Part shown: positions 1 through 6,476 of the stretch, one piece after another
Numbering within the stretch: position 1 is the stretch's first letter
How the letters are laid out: every line of letters begins with the position of its first letter
Assembly: GCA_024407875.1 (NCBI GenBank)
Contig: JAKSVT010000017.1
Coordinates: 1 to 50,355, forward strand
Reading direction: 5' to 3'
Source: Alphaproteobacteria bacterium
GTDB taxonomy: Bacteria; Pseudomonadota; Alphaproteobacteria; CAAGCB01; CAG-977
Length of the DNA: 50,355 nt
Notes under the pieces: generated by a model
The model's database searches: none
Seen by the model: only the letters and a program-made list of their open reading frames with translations
What the model was told of the DNA's origin: nothing
Made by a program: the position numbers and the translations under genes

Positions 1-66
1 AATCAATCTTTGATTGATGATATAGTCCCTGATTCTACAAAAGCTAATTTCATTACTTTTCATTAA
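1..66 (+). CDS. 3' end of an unidentified CDS
   Basis: An open frame enters from the window edge and stops with TAA at 64-66, giving only about 21 residues that end in ANFITFH. It converges on the truncated hipA gene and stops 2 bases short of it. I recognise no family in so short a tail. Its abutment with the broken end of hipA makes it a candidate for the inserted sequence that truncated hipA. It could also be chance open frame. Confidence 0.25.
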   Translation, partial: NQSLIDDIVPDSTKANFITFH

Positions 67-68
67 AA

Positions 69-944
69 TTAGTAACTATTTCCTATTAAATAATTAAAGA
101 TTAAAAGTTTAATAAACTTGTATCCATCATTTAATTTTTGATTTGAATATTTATAAATAGCATTATAGATTTGAGAAATTTTAGGTCCTTTTTCTATTTG
201 ATATTTATTTTTGCTTAAATAACCTAACACTTGACAAAAATCTTCTTGATGAATTCTCTCAACTTTGTTGTTTATATATTTTCTATCATATCGTTCTATT
301 TCAAGGAATTTATTATTTTTGATAGTTTTTAGTTCAACATTTATAGCATCTTTAAAAATAGTTTTAGATAGTTTCATGCAAAATAATTCATTTTCAAGTA
401 GATTTTCGAAACGATCATTAGCTATCTTTATTATATGTGTAGTCGGATTATTTTCGTCAGATCTATAATATTTTCCGTCTATGCCTTTATGGAGAGCAAA
501 TTTTGACTGAACACCAGCTAATGATAATCTAGGGGCCTTTTTTAGACTTGTTAATAATGGGTTGTTTGGTAGTTCTTCTATTATCTTTGAAAGGGAATTT
601 TCATTTATCTCTATTAAAGGATTATCAATATTGTTTTGAGGTTCGTTTGTATATAGAGAAATGGCTCCTGCACAATCTCCCCCAATTTTGTTTAAAACAG
701 AAAAAGTGTTTCCTTTTGATATGCGAAATAAATTTATAATTAAATCTAAAGCATTTCCTTCTGGAGTTAAATTATCAAAAAAAGGTTCGGTGAATGTTTC
801 GTCATATTTGTCGCACGTTACAGGCATTCTAACAGAAATGGGGTAAGCATTTTCAGAATATTGGAATTCTAAATGGCCTAGATTATTTTCTGATAAAATG
901 CCAATAAGTTTTCCATAAAGATAAACATTTAATTTTCTATTCAT
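69..944 (-). CDS. hipA: HipA-like Ser/Thr kinase toxin, truncated at the catalytic loop
   Basis: HipA-family kinases phosphorylate glutamyl-tRNA synthetase or related targets and are neutralised by a HipB-type HTH partner. Residues 1-100 match the HipA N-terminal domain (VYLYGKLIGIL near the start, then a GGDCAGAISLY block near 90). The kinase P-loop region reads LSLAGVQSKFALHKG near residues 140-155. Complete HipA proteins are about 400-440 residues with a catalytic motif of the form GN(T/N)DAHxKN. This frame ends at 291 residues, right after FNYLIGNSY, so the catalytic Asp and everything after it are missing. Neither of the other frames downstream resumes HipA sequence, so this looks like a deletion or insertion junction rather than a single-base frameshift. 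It starts 3 bases after the hipB stop, in the usual BA operon order. It is probably an inactive remnant unless the missing part has been replaced. Confidence 0.8.
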   Translation of the reverse strand: MNRKLNVYLYGKLIGILSENNLGHLEFQYSENAYPISVRMPVTCDKYDETFTEPFFDNLTPEGNALDLIINLFRISKGNTFSVLNKIGGDCAGAISLYTNEPQNNIDNPLIEINENSLSKIIEELPNNPLLTSLKKAPRLSLAGVQSKFALHKGIDGKYYRSDENNPTTHIIKIANDRFENLLENELFCMKLSKTIFKDAINVELKTIKNNKFLEIERYDRKYINNKVERIHQEDFCQVLGYLSKNKYQIEKGPKISQIYNAIYKYSNQKLNDGYKFIKLLIFNYLIGNSY

Positions 945-947
945 GTG

Positions 948-1157
948 CTACTTTTTTTGCATTTCAATATTAATATCAAGCATCCAAGCTACATACAAAG
1001 CTTTCTCTAATTCAATAGTGGCTTTTCCTTTTTCTAGTTCTCCTATAAATCTAGGACCAACATTTGCCATAGCAGATAATTGAACTTGAGTAACTTTTAG
1101 TTCTTTTCGTCTTTGTTTGATGGCTTTACCAAAATCTTTTGAATTGAGTATTAACAT
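948..1157 (-). CDS. hipB: HipB-like XRE-family antitoxin/repressor
   Basis: A 69-residue Cro/C1-type helix-turn-helix protein. The core is FGKAIKQRRKELKVTQVQLS, followed by a recognition-helix segment (NVGPRFIGELEKG) and the ALYVAWMLDINIEM tail typical of short HipB-like proteins. HipB proteins bind HipA and repress the hipBA promoter. I chose the ATG at 1157 rather than the upstream in-frame start at 1211: an AGGA ribosome-binding site lies about 9 bases before it, and the HTH begins soon after. It lies just upstream of hipA, 3 bases apart. Inverted TTAC/GTAA repeats in the leader fit autoregulation. The antitoxin is intact although its toxin is truncated. Confidence 0.8.
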   Translation of the reverse strand: MLILNSKDFGKAIKQRRKELKVTQVQLSAMANVGPRFIGELEKGKATIELEKALYVAWMLDINIEMQKK

Positions 1158-1170
1158 TTTTTTTCTTCCT

Positions 1171-1278
1171 TTACGGTAATAATATAATGTTTTATTGCCG
1201 AAAACAAGCAAAATATTCCCGAAAGGTAATATTTTATAGAAATGTTATGTGTTTTTTATGAATTCTTACCGTACGGTA
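1171..1278 (-). promoter_or_regulatory. hipBA leader with candidate operators
   Basis: On the minus strand a -10-like TATATT (1186-1181) is followed at once by ATTACCGTAA (1180-1171), an interrupted inverted repeat TTAC-C-GTAA. A perfect 12-base palindrome, TACCGTACGGTA, lies at 1267-1278, touching the stop of the upstream gene. The two share the TACCGT core. HipB proteins bind spaced inverted repeats at their own promoter, so these are the natural candidates. The assignment is inference. Confidence 0.45.
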
Positions 1279-2142
1279 TTATTGATTAGATAATAAATCT
1301 AATTTTCGCCAGTTATATTGCTTCATGATATAACGTAGTTCATCAGGGTATTTCCAAGTTCTATTAGGGGCTTGTAAGAAATACATTGATGCAGAATAGC
1401 CGTTAAATGGCACACCTAATTCTCTATTGTTATATCTAACATGCCAAAAGGTATTAAACCATTTGTTTGTATTAACATATAATAAATGATCATTTACACT
1501 ATCTTGAAGCGTTTTATAAATTTTAATTTTATAATTTTCACCAGGTTTACGAGCTTCCTCTTTTAAAGGCTCAGCTGCTTCAATATCTTTATCGTAAGTT
1601 CTGGTATTAAATAAATTATTATAATGTCTTGAATAATAAGATGTTCCAAAATCTGAATCAATTGCTGCCATGGATAAAAATAAAGATGTAGGGATTGTTC
1701 CCATTTTATGCTTTAATTCCATAATAATTAAGTCATCGGTTCTGTTTTGATCTTCTACATCATATTTTTTTGCTAGATTTACATTTACGCTTTTTAATTC
1801 TTTTTGAATGTCTCTATTAGCTTTATAAATTAATGGTAATAAAATTTCTGTATATAAAGCAGGTCTTACATTGTCAAATTTTTCATCATTAAAATCTTTA
1901 GGTAAAGATTTAACATAAATATTAGGAATAACTAAATCTTTGTTATCAGGGTCTACACGATAATTCTTTTCTTTAAAAAAAGATATTAAGTCATCTGTTT
2001 TTTCAGCGTAGATTTCAATACCATCTATGACATAGTTAACGCTACAGCCTTTTTTAGAATTAATAAAATAAAACAAGACTACACATAAGGATAAAAATCC
2101 AATTATGCTAAACGTTATTTTTGTTTTTTTTGTAAAAGCCAT
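1279..2142 (-). CDS. Bax-like peptidoglycan glucosaminidase (GH73-type), membrane-anchored
   Basis: A 287-residue protein with one N-terminal membrane segment (about residues 9-27) and then a periplasmic part. Residues 90-180 resemble the glucosaminidase domain of E. coli Bax/FlgJ relatives: a PALYTEILLPLIYKAN helix, then IPTSLFLSMAAIDSDFGTSY and HYNNLFNT. The C-terminal half carries the SVNDHLLYVNTN and NGYSASMYFL blocks expected of Bax. These enzymes cleave the GlcNAc-MurNAc bond of peptidoglycan. Where family members have a catalytic Glu (AxxES), this protein has Asp162 (AAIDS). It ends immediately before the hipB leader and starts 7 bases after the end of the Sel1-repeat gene on the same strand, suggesting co-transcription. 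The fold assignment is good. Whether it is active is uncertain. Confidence 0.7.
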   Translation of the reverse strand: MAFTKKTKITFSIIGFLSLCVVLFYFINSKKGCSVNYVIDGIEIYAEKTDDLISFFKEKNYRVDPDNKDLVIPNIYVKSLPKDFNDEKFDNVRPALYTEILLPLIYKANRDIQKELKSVNVNLAKKYDVEDQNRTDDLIIMELKHKMGTIPTSLFLSMAAIDSDFGTSYYSRHYNNLFNTRTYDKDIEAAEPLKEEARKPGENYKIKIYKTLQDSVNDHLLYVNTNKWFNTFWHVRYNNRELGVPFNGYSASMYFLQAPNRTWKYPDELRYIMKQYNWRKLDLLSNQ

Positions 2143-2149
2143 TTATGAA

Positions 2150-2899
2150 TTATTTTTCTTTTGTTTCAGTATCTTCGTCAGCTTTTGCACGACGACGTCT
2201 GCCTTTTTTGCCTTCTTCATTCTTTTTGTTTTGTTCGGCAACTAATTGTTTTTGTGCATTTTCACGAGCTTTTTGGTCACGAATTAAAGCTTCAACTAAA
2301 GTATTTTCTTCTTTGTCTTTTTTTACTGTTTCAATTTTTTGAATCTTTGATAAATCAACATTAAAATCAGTAAATTGTTGATCAACTGAAGCTTCATACT
2401 TATCAACTTCAGCAGTTGCGTGTGAATTATATCTATCAATCAAGTCAATGGTTTCTCTAATCATAGGAATAGCCATTTCTAATTCTTCTGTTGCCATTTC
2501 TCTTTCTAATGCATCTCTTAATGGAACAGCATCTTTGTTTCCTAATAAAACAGCTGTTTGATACCATTTATAAGCAAAAACTTTGCTTGTTGCTACACCA
2601 TTACCAGCATCATATAACTTACCTAATTCAATTTGTGCACCAGTATGATTACGCATAGCTGCAGATGTAAAGCATTCAGCTGCTGCCATATAACCTTCTT
2701 CATTTTGATCTTCTAAAAGAAGTTTTCCACGAATGTATAAATCAGTCGGGTCTGTCATTTTTGCACAAACTGTAGTTGCTTGAATTAACTTATTTAATGT
2801 TGCTTCTGAACCATCTAAAAAATCAGATTGGGCTTTAGCTTTGTTGGAGCCAACAATTGTTAATGCAGATGCAAGTAAAAATAATGACTTAAACTTCAT
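2150..2899 (-). CDS. Secreted Sel1/TPR-like repeat protein
   Basis: A 249-residue protein with a cleavable Sec signal peptide (MKFKSLFLLASALTIVGS, cleavage after KAKAQ around residue 24). Residues 50-130 hold Sel1-like helical repeats: EEGYMAAAECFTSAAMRNHT, then AQIELGKLYDAGNGV and AYKWYQTAVLLGN. Sel1 repeats serve as protein-interaction scaffolds. The second half is helical and ends in a strongly charged, low-complexity tail (KKNEEGKKGRRRRAKADEDT) that may be disordered or bind peptidoglycan or nucleic acid. It lies just upstream of the Bax-like gene, 7 bases apart, which hints at a shared role in the cell envelope. I do not recognise a specific named protein. Confidence 0.65.
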   Translation of the reverse strand: MKFKSLFLLASALTIVGSNKAKAQSDFLDGSEATLNKLIQATTVCAKMTDPTDLYIRGKLLLEDQNEEGYMAAAECFTSAAMRNHTGAQIELGKLYDAGNGVATSKVFAYKWYQTAVLLGNKDAVPLRDALEREMATEELEMAIPMIRETIDLIDRYNSHATAEVDKYEASVDQQFTDFNVDLSKIQKIETVKKDKEENTLVEALIRDQKARENAQKQLVAEQNKKNEEGKKGRRRRAKADEDTETKEK

Positions 2900-2999
2900 T
2901 TTATTAATCTTTCAATTGCTTATAATAAACACTTATTAAAATATTTTATTCCAATTTTGTTTTTAAATGGTTAAAAAATATCAATTTAAAGTGTACTTT

Positions 3000-3016
3000 T
3001 TTACGATAATCGTAAA
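3000..3016. promoter_or_regulatory. 17-base perfect palindrome in a divergent intergenic region
   Basis: The 240-base gap between the Sel1-repeat gene and dsbD holds TTTACGATAATCGTAAA, with 8-base arms around a single central A. An extended -10-like TGCTATAAG (3087-3095) lies 45 bases upstream of the dsbD ATG. The palindrome sits between the two divergent genes, where an operator would act on either. No terminator-like T-tract geometry was found. Confidence 0.4.
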
Positions 3017-3139
3017 TTTTTCCAGATTTTTAAATAAATTTCAAGTGCGAGTACAAATAGTTTTTGTTTTTTTTAATGATATTTAATGCTATAAGTCTTA
3101 GTAGATACTTTAATTTTATTAGTTTGGACTAAGTTTTAA

Positions 3140-5020
3140 ATGAAGAAGTTTTTCATTTGTTTTTTTACCGTATTTTGTTTTTTATTTTCAAAAATAGCAT
3201 TAGCTGAAATTAGTGTTAGTGCTGATTTGTTGGCTTTAAGCCAAGTTTTTGTTCAAAACAACGAAATTCAATCTGAATTAGTAGTAGCTTTAAAACTTGA
3301 TGTTCCTAATAAATGGCATGTAAGTTGGAAAAATCCCGGAGATGCTGGTGAAAGTGTTGACTTAAGATTAGAAGAAAATTCAGATTTTGAAATTGTTTCA
3401 TCTAATTGGCCTACACCACAAAGAATAGTAACAGGTCCTTTTGTTTCTTATGGAATGGATAAAGAAGTAGGGATTGTTTACCACTTAAGACCAAAACATG
3501 ATTTAAAAGAAGGTATGTACTCAATAGATGGTACAGTTTCTTTAATGACTTGCGGTGAGGAATGCATTCCAATGCAATTGCCTGTATCTGCATTTATTAG
3601 AGTATCAAATACGGTTCCAGAAAAAATAAGAGAAAATGAAGAAGTTAAATCAATAATCAATAAACTTCCAAAAGAAGAATTTGATGATGTCTTTTATAAA
3701 GAGATGGAAAATACTTTTGAAGTATATTTGCCAAGTTTTAAAGGCATAAAAGAAGTTTATATGTATGTTGAAAATTTTGATGCGATTGACTATGCAGCTA
3801 AGCAAACTTTTAAAGTTAAAAATAAAGTAAATTTAAGTATTCAAAAAATTAAGGACGATTTTGTAAGTCCAGAAGATCTTAGAGGAACTGTCGTATATAA
3901 GTTTAATAATGGTGATGAAAAAGCTTATAATATAATTGCTAAAAAAGGCGAACTAAAAGAAGAAATTACAAAAGAAAATAGTGTAAAAAATGATAATAAT
4001 CAAAGTTTGATAATCGCTGTATTACTTGCTTTTATTGGTGGTATCTTATTGAATTTAATGCCGTGTGTTTTCCCTGTTTTGTTCTTAAAAGTTTATGCAA
4101 TTTTAAAGAATAAAGATAAGCCTAATGCAAAATTAGAATTTAGAAATAGCGCAATTTACTACACATTAGGTGTTGTTTTGTCGTTCTTTATAATGGGAAT
4201 AATTTTTATTGTATTACGTTCTAGTGGTCAAGCATTAGGTTGGGGTTTCCAAATGCAAAATCCTGTGTTCGTACTATCAATGGCTATTTTTATGGCAATA
4301 ATTGGCCTTGTTTTCCTTGATGTTATTAAAATCGGAAATAGTGTTTCAAGCATTGCTGGAGAAATGACAAGTAAGTTAGGAGATTTTGGAACAGGCGTTT
4401 TGGCTGTGTTCGTTGCAAGCCCTTGTTCAGCACCTTTTATGGGTGTTGCTTTAGGTTATGCCCTTTCTCATAGTGCTTTTTCTACTTTATCAGTAATGTG
4501 TGTAATGGGAGTGGGATTAGCTTTACCAGTATTATTGTTTGGCTTTGTTCCTAAAATGGCAGTTTTGCTTCCTAAACCAGGAAATTGGATGATTAGATTT
4601 AGACAAGCTTTAGCCTTAGTTATGTTCCTATGTAGTATGTGGTTAGGTTGGGTTTATAATTCATTACAAAATAAAAATATTAATGAATACAATATAAAAG
4701 AAAATAGTGAGATTAATGTTACAAGTAATGTTTCAAAACCTACCTTATATAAGTTTTCTGCAAAATGGTGCTTAACTTGTTTGTTAAATGAAAAAACAAC
4801 ATTTAAGTCAGATAAGGTTAGAAAATATTTAACTAAAAACAATATCGATTTAATAAGTATTGATTGGACCAATAAAAACGAAAAAATTGGTAAAATTATA
4901 GAATCATATGGTAGAGAAGGTGTTCCTTTATATGTTTTCTATAAATCTAATGGGGCTGAGCCTGTTGTTTTTGATGGGGTTTTGACACCAGATTTGTTGA
5001 TTAAAAAAATTACATATTAA
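3140..5020 (+). CDS. dsbD: DsbD/ScsB-family thiol:disulfide interchange protein
   Basis: A 626-residue inner-membrane protein that passes electrons from cytoplasmic thioredoxin to periplasmic thiols. It has a signal peptide (1-22, ending ALA) and a periplasmic N-terminal domain with a CGEEC pair (C138/C142). A polytopic membrane domain (about 289-505) carries the two conserved Cys, C309 in LLNLMPCVFPVLFLK and C429 in VASPCSAPFMG. The C-terminal thioredoxin-like domain has the WCLTC active site (543-547) and a GVPLYVFY cis-Pro loop. All three Cys pairs needed for the relay are present, so it should be functional. The long N-terminal domain is closer to ScsB-type proteins than to classical DsbD. 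It stands alone. In this genome its clients may include the highly Cys-rich secreted proteins encoded further along the window. Confidence 0.88.
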   Translation: MKKFFICFFTVFCFLFSKIALAEISVSADLLALSQVFVQNNEIQSELVVALKLDVPNKWHVSWKNPGDAGESVDLRLEENSDFEIVSSNWPTPQRIVTGPFVSYGMDKEVGIVYHLRPKHDLKEGMYSIDGTVSLMTCGEECIPMQLPVSAFIRVSNTVPEKIRENEEVKSIINKLPKEEFDDVFYKEMENTFEVYLPSFKGIKEVYMYVENFDAIDYAAKQTFKVKNKVNLSIQKIKDDFVSPEDLRGTVVYKFNNGDEKAYNIIAKKGELKEEITKENSVKNDNNQSLIIAVLLAFIGGILLNLMPCVFPVLFLKVYAILKNKDKPNAKLEFRNSAIYYTLGVVLSFFIMGIIFIVLRSSGQALGWGFQMQNPVFVLSMAIFMAIIGLVFLDVIKIGNSVSSIAGEMTSKLGDFGTGVLAVFVASPCSAPFMGVALGYALSHSAFSTLSVMCVMGVGLALPVLLFGFVPKMAVLLPKPGNWMIRFRQALALVMFLCSMWLGWVYNSLQNKNINEYNIKENSEINVTSNVSKPTLYKFSAKWCLTCLLNEKTTFKSDKVRKYLTKNNIDLISIDWTNKNEKIGKIIESYGREGVPLYVFYKSNGAEPVVFDGVLTPDLLIKKITY

Positions 5021-5123
5021 TTAGTTCTTTTAATTTAAATATTCTTTCGAAAAAGTAGATTTTGTTAGTTTTTGGTTGAATAAATCTAGTTAAAATATGT
5101 TTACATTGAAACGTTAATTATAC

Positions 5124-5152
5124 TTTACAATATGGCAAAATTATGTTATACA
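5124..5152 (+). promoter_or_regulatory. Promoter of the Panacea toxin-antitoxin operon
   Basis: TTTACA (5124-5129) and TATACA (5147-5152) are 17 bases apart. A TGT immediately before the -10 makes it an extended -10. It lies 27 bases upstream of the antitoxin ATG, which is preceded by the ribosome-binding site AAAGGA. Confidence 0.5.
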
Positions 5153-5178
5153 TATTAATGCATGTGAAAGGATGAAAA

Positions 5179-5952
5179 ATGTTTAATGTACTTAAAACAC
5201 TTCGTGAAAAAGAAAAAATATCTCAGGATGAATTGGCTGAAAAAATAGGCATTACTCGCCAAACATTAAGTAAATACGAAAAAGGGGAAAGCGATTTATC
5301 CCTTGAAATGATTAAAAAATTATCAAAATTTTTTGAAGTTGATTATTCTTGTTTTATTGATAATGAAATGCCTAAATTTCCTCAATACAATATTATAAAA
5401 AATGAAAAAAAAGAGCAAAAAGAAGAGGTACGTATAGATATTCCTCAAGAGAATATTAAAAAATTTAAGCAAGTTTTTTTGTATATATTAAATAAGATTG
5501 GGGCTAAGCCAAATGTTGGTCGAACTGTTATATATAAATTACTCTATTTTATAGATTTTGATTATTATGAATTGTACGAAGAACAGCTTATGGGTTTGAA
5601 ATATATAAAGAATACTTTTGGGCCTACTCCTGTTGATTTTGCAAAAATTATTGCGGATATGGAGCACGATGGTGAATTAGAAATAATAAAAACAAAATTT
5701 TTTAATAAAGATCAAACAAAGTATTTGCCTATAAAATATCCAGATTTGTCTTGTTTGTCTGCTCAGGAGTTAGAACATATTGATAGAGAAATTAATCGCT
5801 TGTCTGATAAAACAGGATCCGAATTATCTAAATTTTCTCATAAAGATATTCCATGGATTGGAGCCGAAATGGGTGAAATATTAGATTATGAAGCTGTTTT
5901 TTATAGGAATCAAGAAACCTCACTTCGGGAGTATGCAGAAGAAGATGATTAG
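5179..5952 (+). CDS. XRE-Panacea domain antitoxin (PanA-like)
   Basis: A 257-residue two-domain protein. Residues 1-65 form a Cro/C1-type HTH (LREKEKISQDELAEKIGITR, then LSKYEKGESDLS). A charged linker follows. Residues 95-235 match the Panacea/SocA-like domain (DUF4065): YILNKIGAKPNVGRTVIYKL, LLYFIDFDYYEL, a GLKYIKNTFGPTPVDF segment and the DKTGSELS-HKDIPW region near the end. Panacea domains are versatile antitoxin modules paired with many unrelated toxins, and the HTH usually provides autoregulation. The gene overlaps the downstream toxin frame by 8 bases, the arrangement of a translationally coupled toxin-antitoxin operon. The family assignment is strong. That it neutralises the adjacent toxin is inference from gene order. 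Confidence 0.82.
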   Translation: MFNVLKTLREKEKISQDELAEKIGITRQTLSKYEKGESDLSLEMIKKLSKFFEVDYSCFIDNEMPKFPQYNIIKNEKKEQKEEVRIDIPQENIKKFKQVFLYILNKIGAKPNVGRTVIYKLLYFIDFDYYELYEEQLMGLKYIKNTFGPTPVDFAKIIADMEHDGELEIIKTKFFNKDQTKYLPIKYPDLSCLSAQELEHIDREINRLSDKTGSELSKFSHKDIPWIGAEMGEILDYEAVFYRNQETSLREYAEEDD

Positions 5953-6313
5953 TTATGAGGCAACTCCTGAATTTGAAAAAGATTATAAATCTTTGTTGAA
6001 ACGTTTCAAAAGTTTAAATCAAGATTTTGAAATAATGAAAAAATATACGATAGAAACTTATTTTGAAAAGGGCGAACCTACTACAGCATTTGTACAAATT
6101 GAAGGCTTCTGTGATGAAAATTATTCATCAAATAAGGTTAGAAAATTTTCATGTCGAACATTAAAAGGAAGAGGAGCTGCTTCAGGAATAAGAGTTATAT
6201 TTGTCTGGCAAGAACTACTTAGAAAAATAACCTTTATAGAAATTTATTTTAAAGGTGATAAAGAAAATGAAAATCGTGAACGCTTAAAAAAATTTATTGA
6301 AACAATAAAATGA
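5945..6313 (+). CDS. RelE/HigB-like mRNA interferase toxin candidate
   Basis: A 122-residue basic protein. I chose the ATG at 5945, inside the end of the antitoxin gene, because MISYEATPEFEKDYKSLLKR is the normal start of RelE/ParE-superfamily toxins. Upstream in-frame starts only read antitoxin sequence. The C-terminal half has GRGAASGIRVIFVWQELLRK, then ITFIEIYFKGDKEN and a terminal helix, matching the beta-strand core of RelE-like toxins, where a basic residue on the strand contacts RNA. Such toxins cleave mRNA on the ribosome. The 8-base overlap with the Panacea antitoxin indicates a bicistronic toxin-antitoxin unit. A ParE-like gyrase poison is the alternative. The choice needs structural comparison. 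Confidence 0.72.
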   Translation: MISYEATPEFEKDYKSLLKRFKSLNQDFEIMKKYTIETYFEKGEPTTAFVQIEGFCDENYSSNKVRKFSCRTLKGRGAASGIRVIFVWQELLRKITFIEIYFKGDKENENRERLKKFIETIK

Positions 6314-6401
6314 AAGATAGTTTTAAATAATATATTTTTTAATAAATTTTCTAATAATTATTAAACACATATTTTTTTCCTGAAAATATTATAAAAAATC
6401 T

Positions 6402-6454
6402 TTTACTTTACCATAGAAAATGGAGTATAAGAGCACTTAATTATTCGAATAATT
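6402..6454 (+). promoter_or_regulatory. alaS promoter with 16-base palindrome near the start site
   Basis: TTTACT (6402-6407) and TATAAG (6426-6431) are 18 bases apart. Directly downstream is the perfect palindrome AATTATTCGAATAATT (6439-6454), at about +1 to +16. A run of T follows it, but the stem is AT-only, so a terminator is unlikely. Its placement fits a repressor or operator site. The distance to the alaS ATG is about 22 bases. Confidence 0.45.
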
Positions 6455-6476
6455 TTTTTAATATTTAGGTGACCTT

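Noticed and set aside
1-68. Simple frameshift in hipA
   Set aside because: None of the three minus-strand frames across 1-68 contains the expected catalytic-loop residues after GNS, so a one-base shift does not explain the truncation.
1158-1211. Longer hipB start at 1211
   Set aside because: The added residues are not HTH-like, they run through the promoter and operator elements, and the ATG at 1157 has its own AGGA site.
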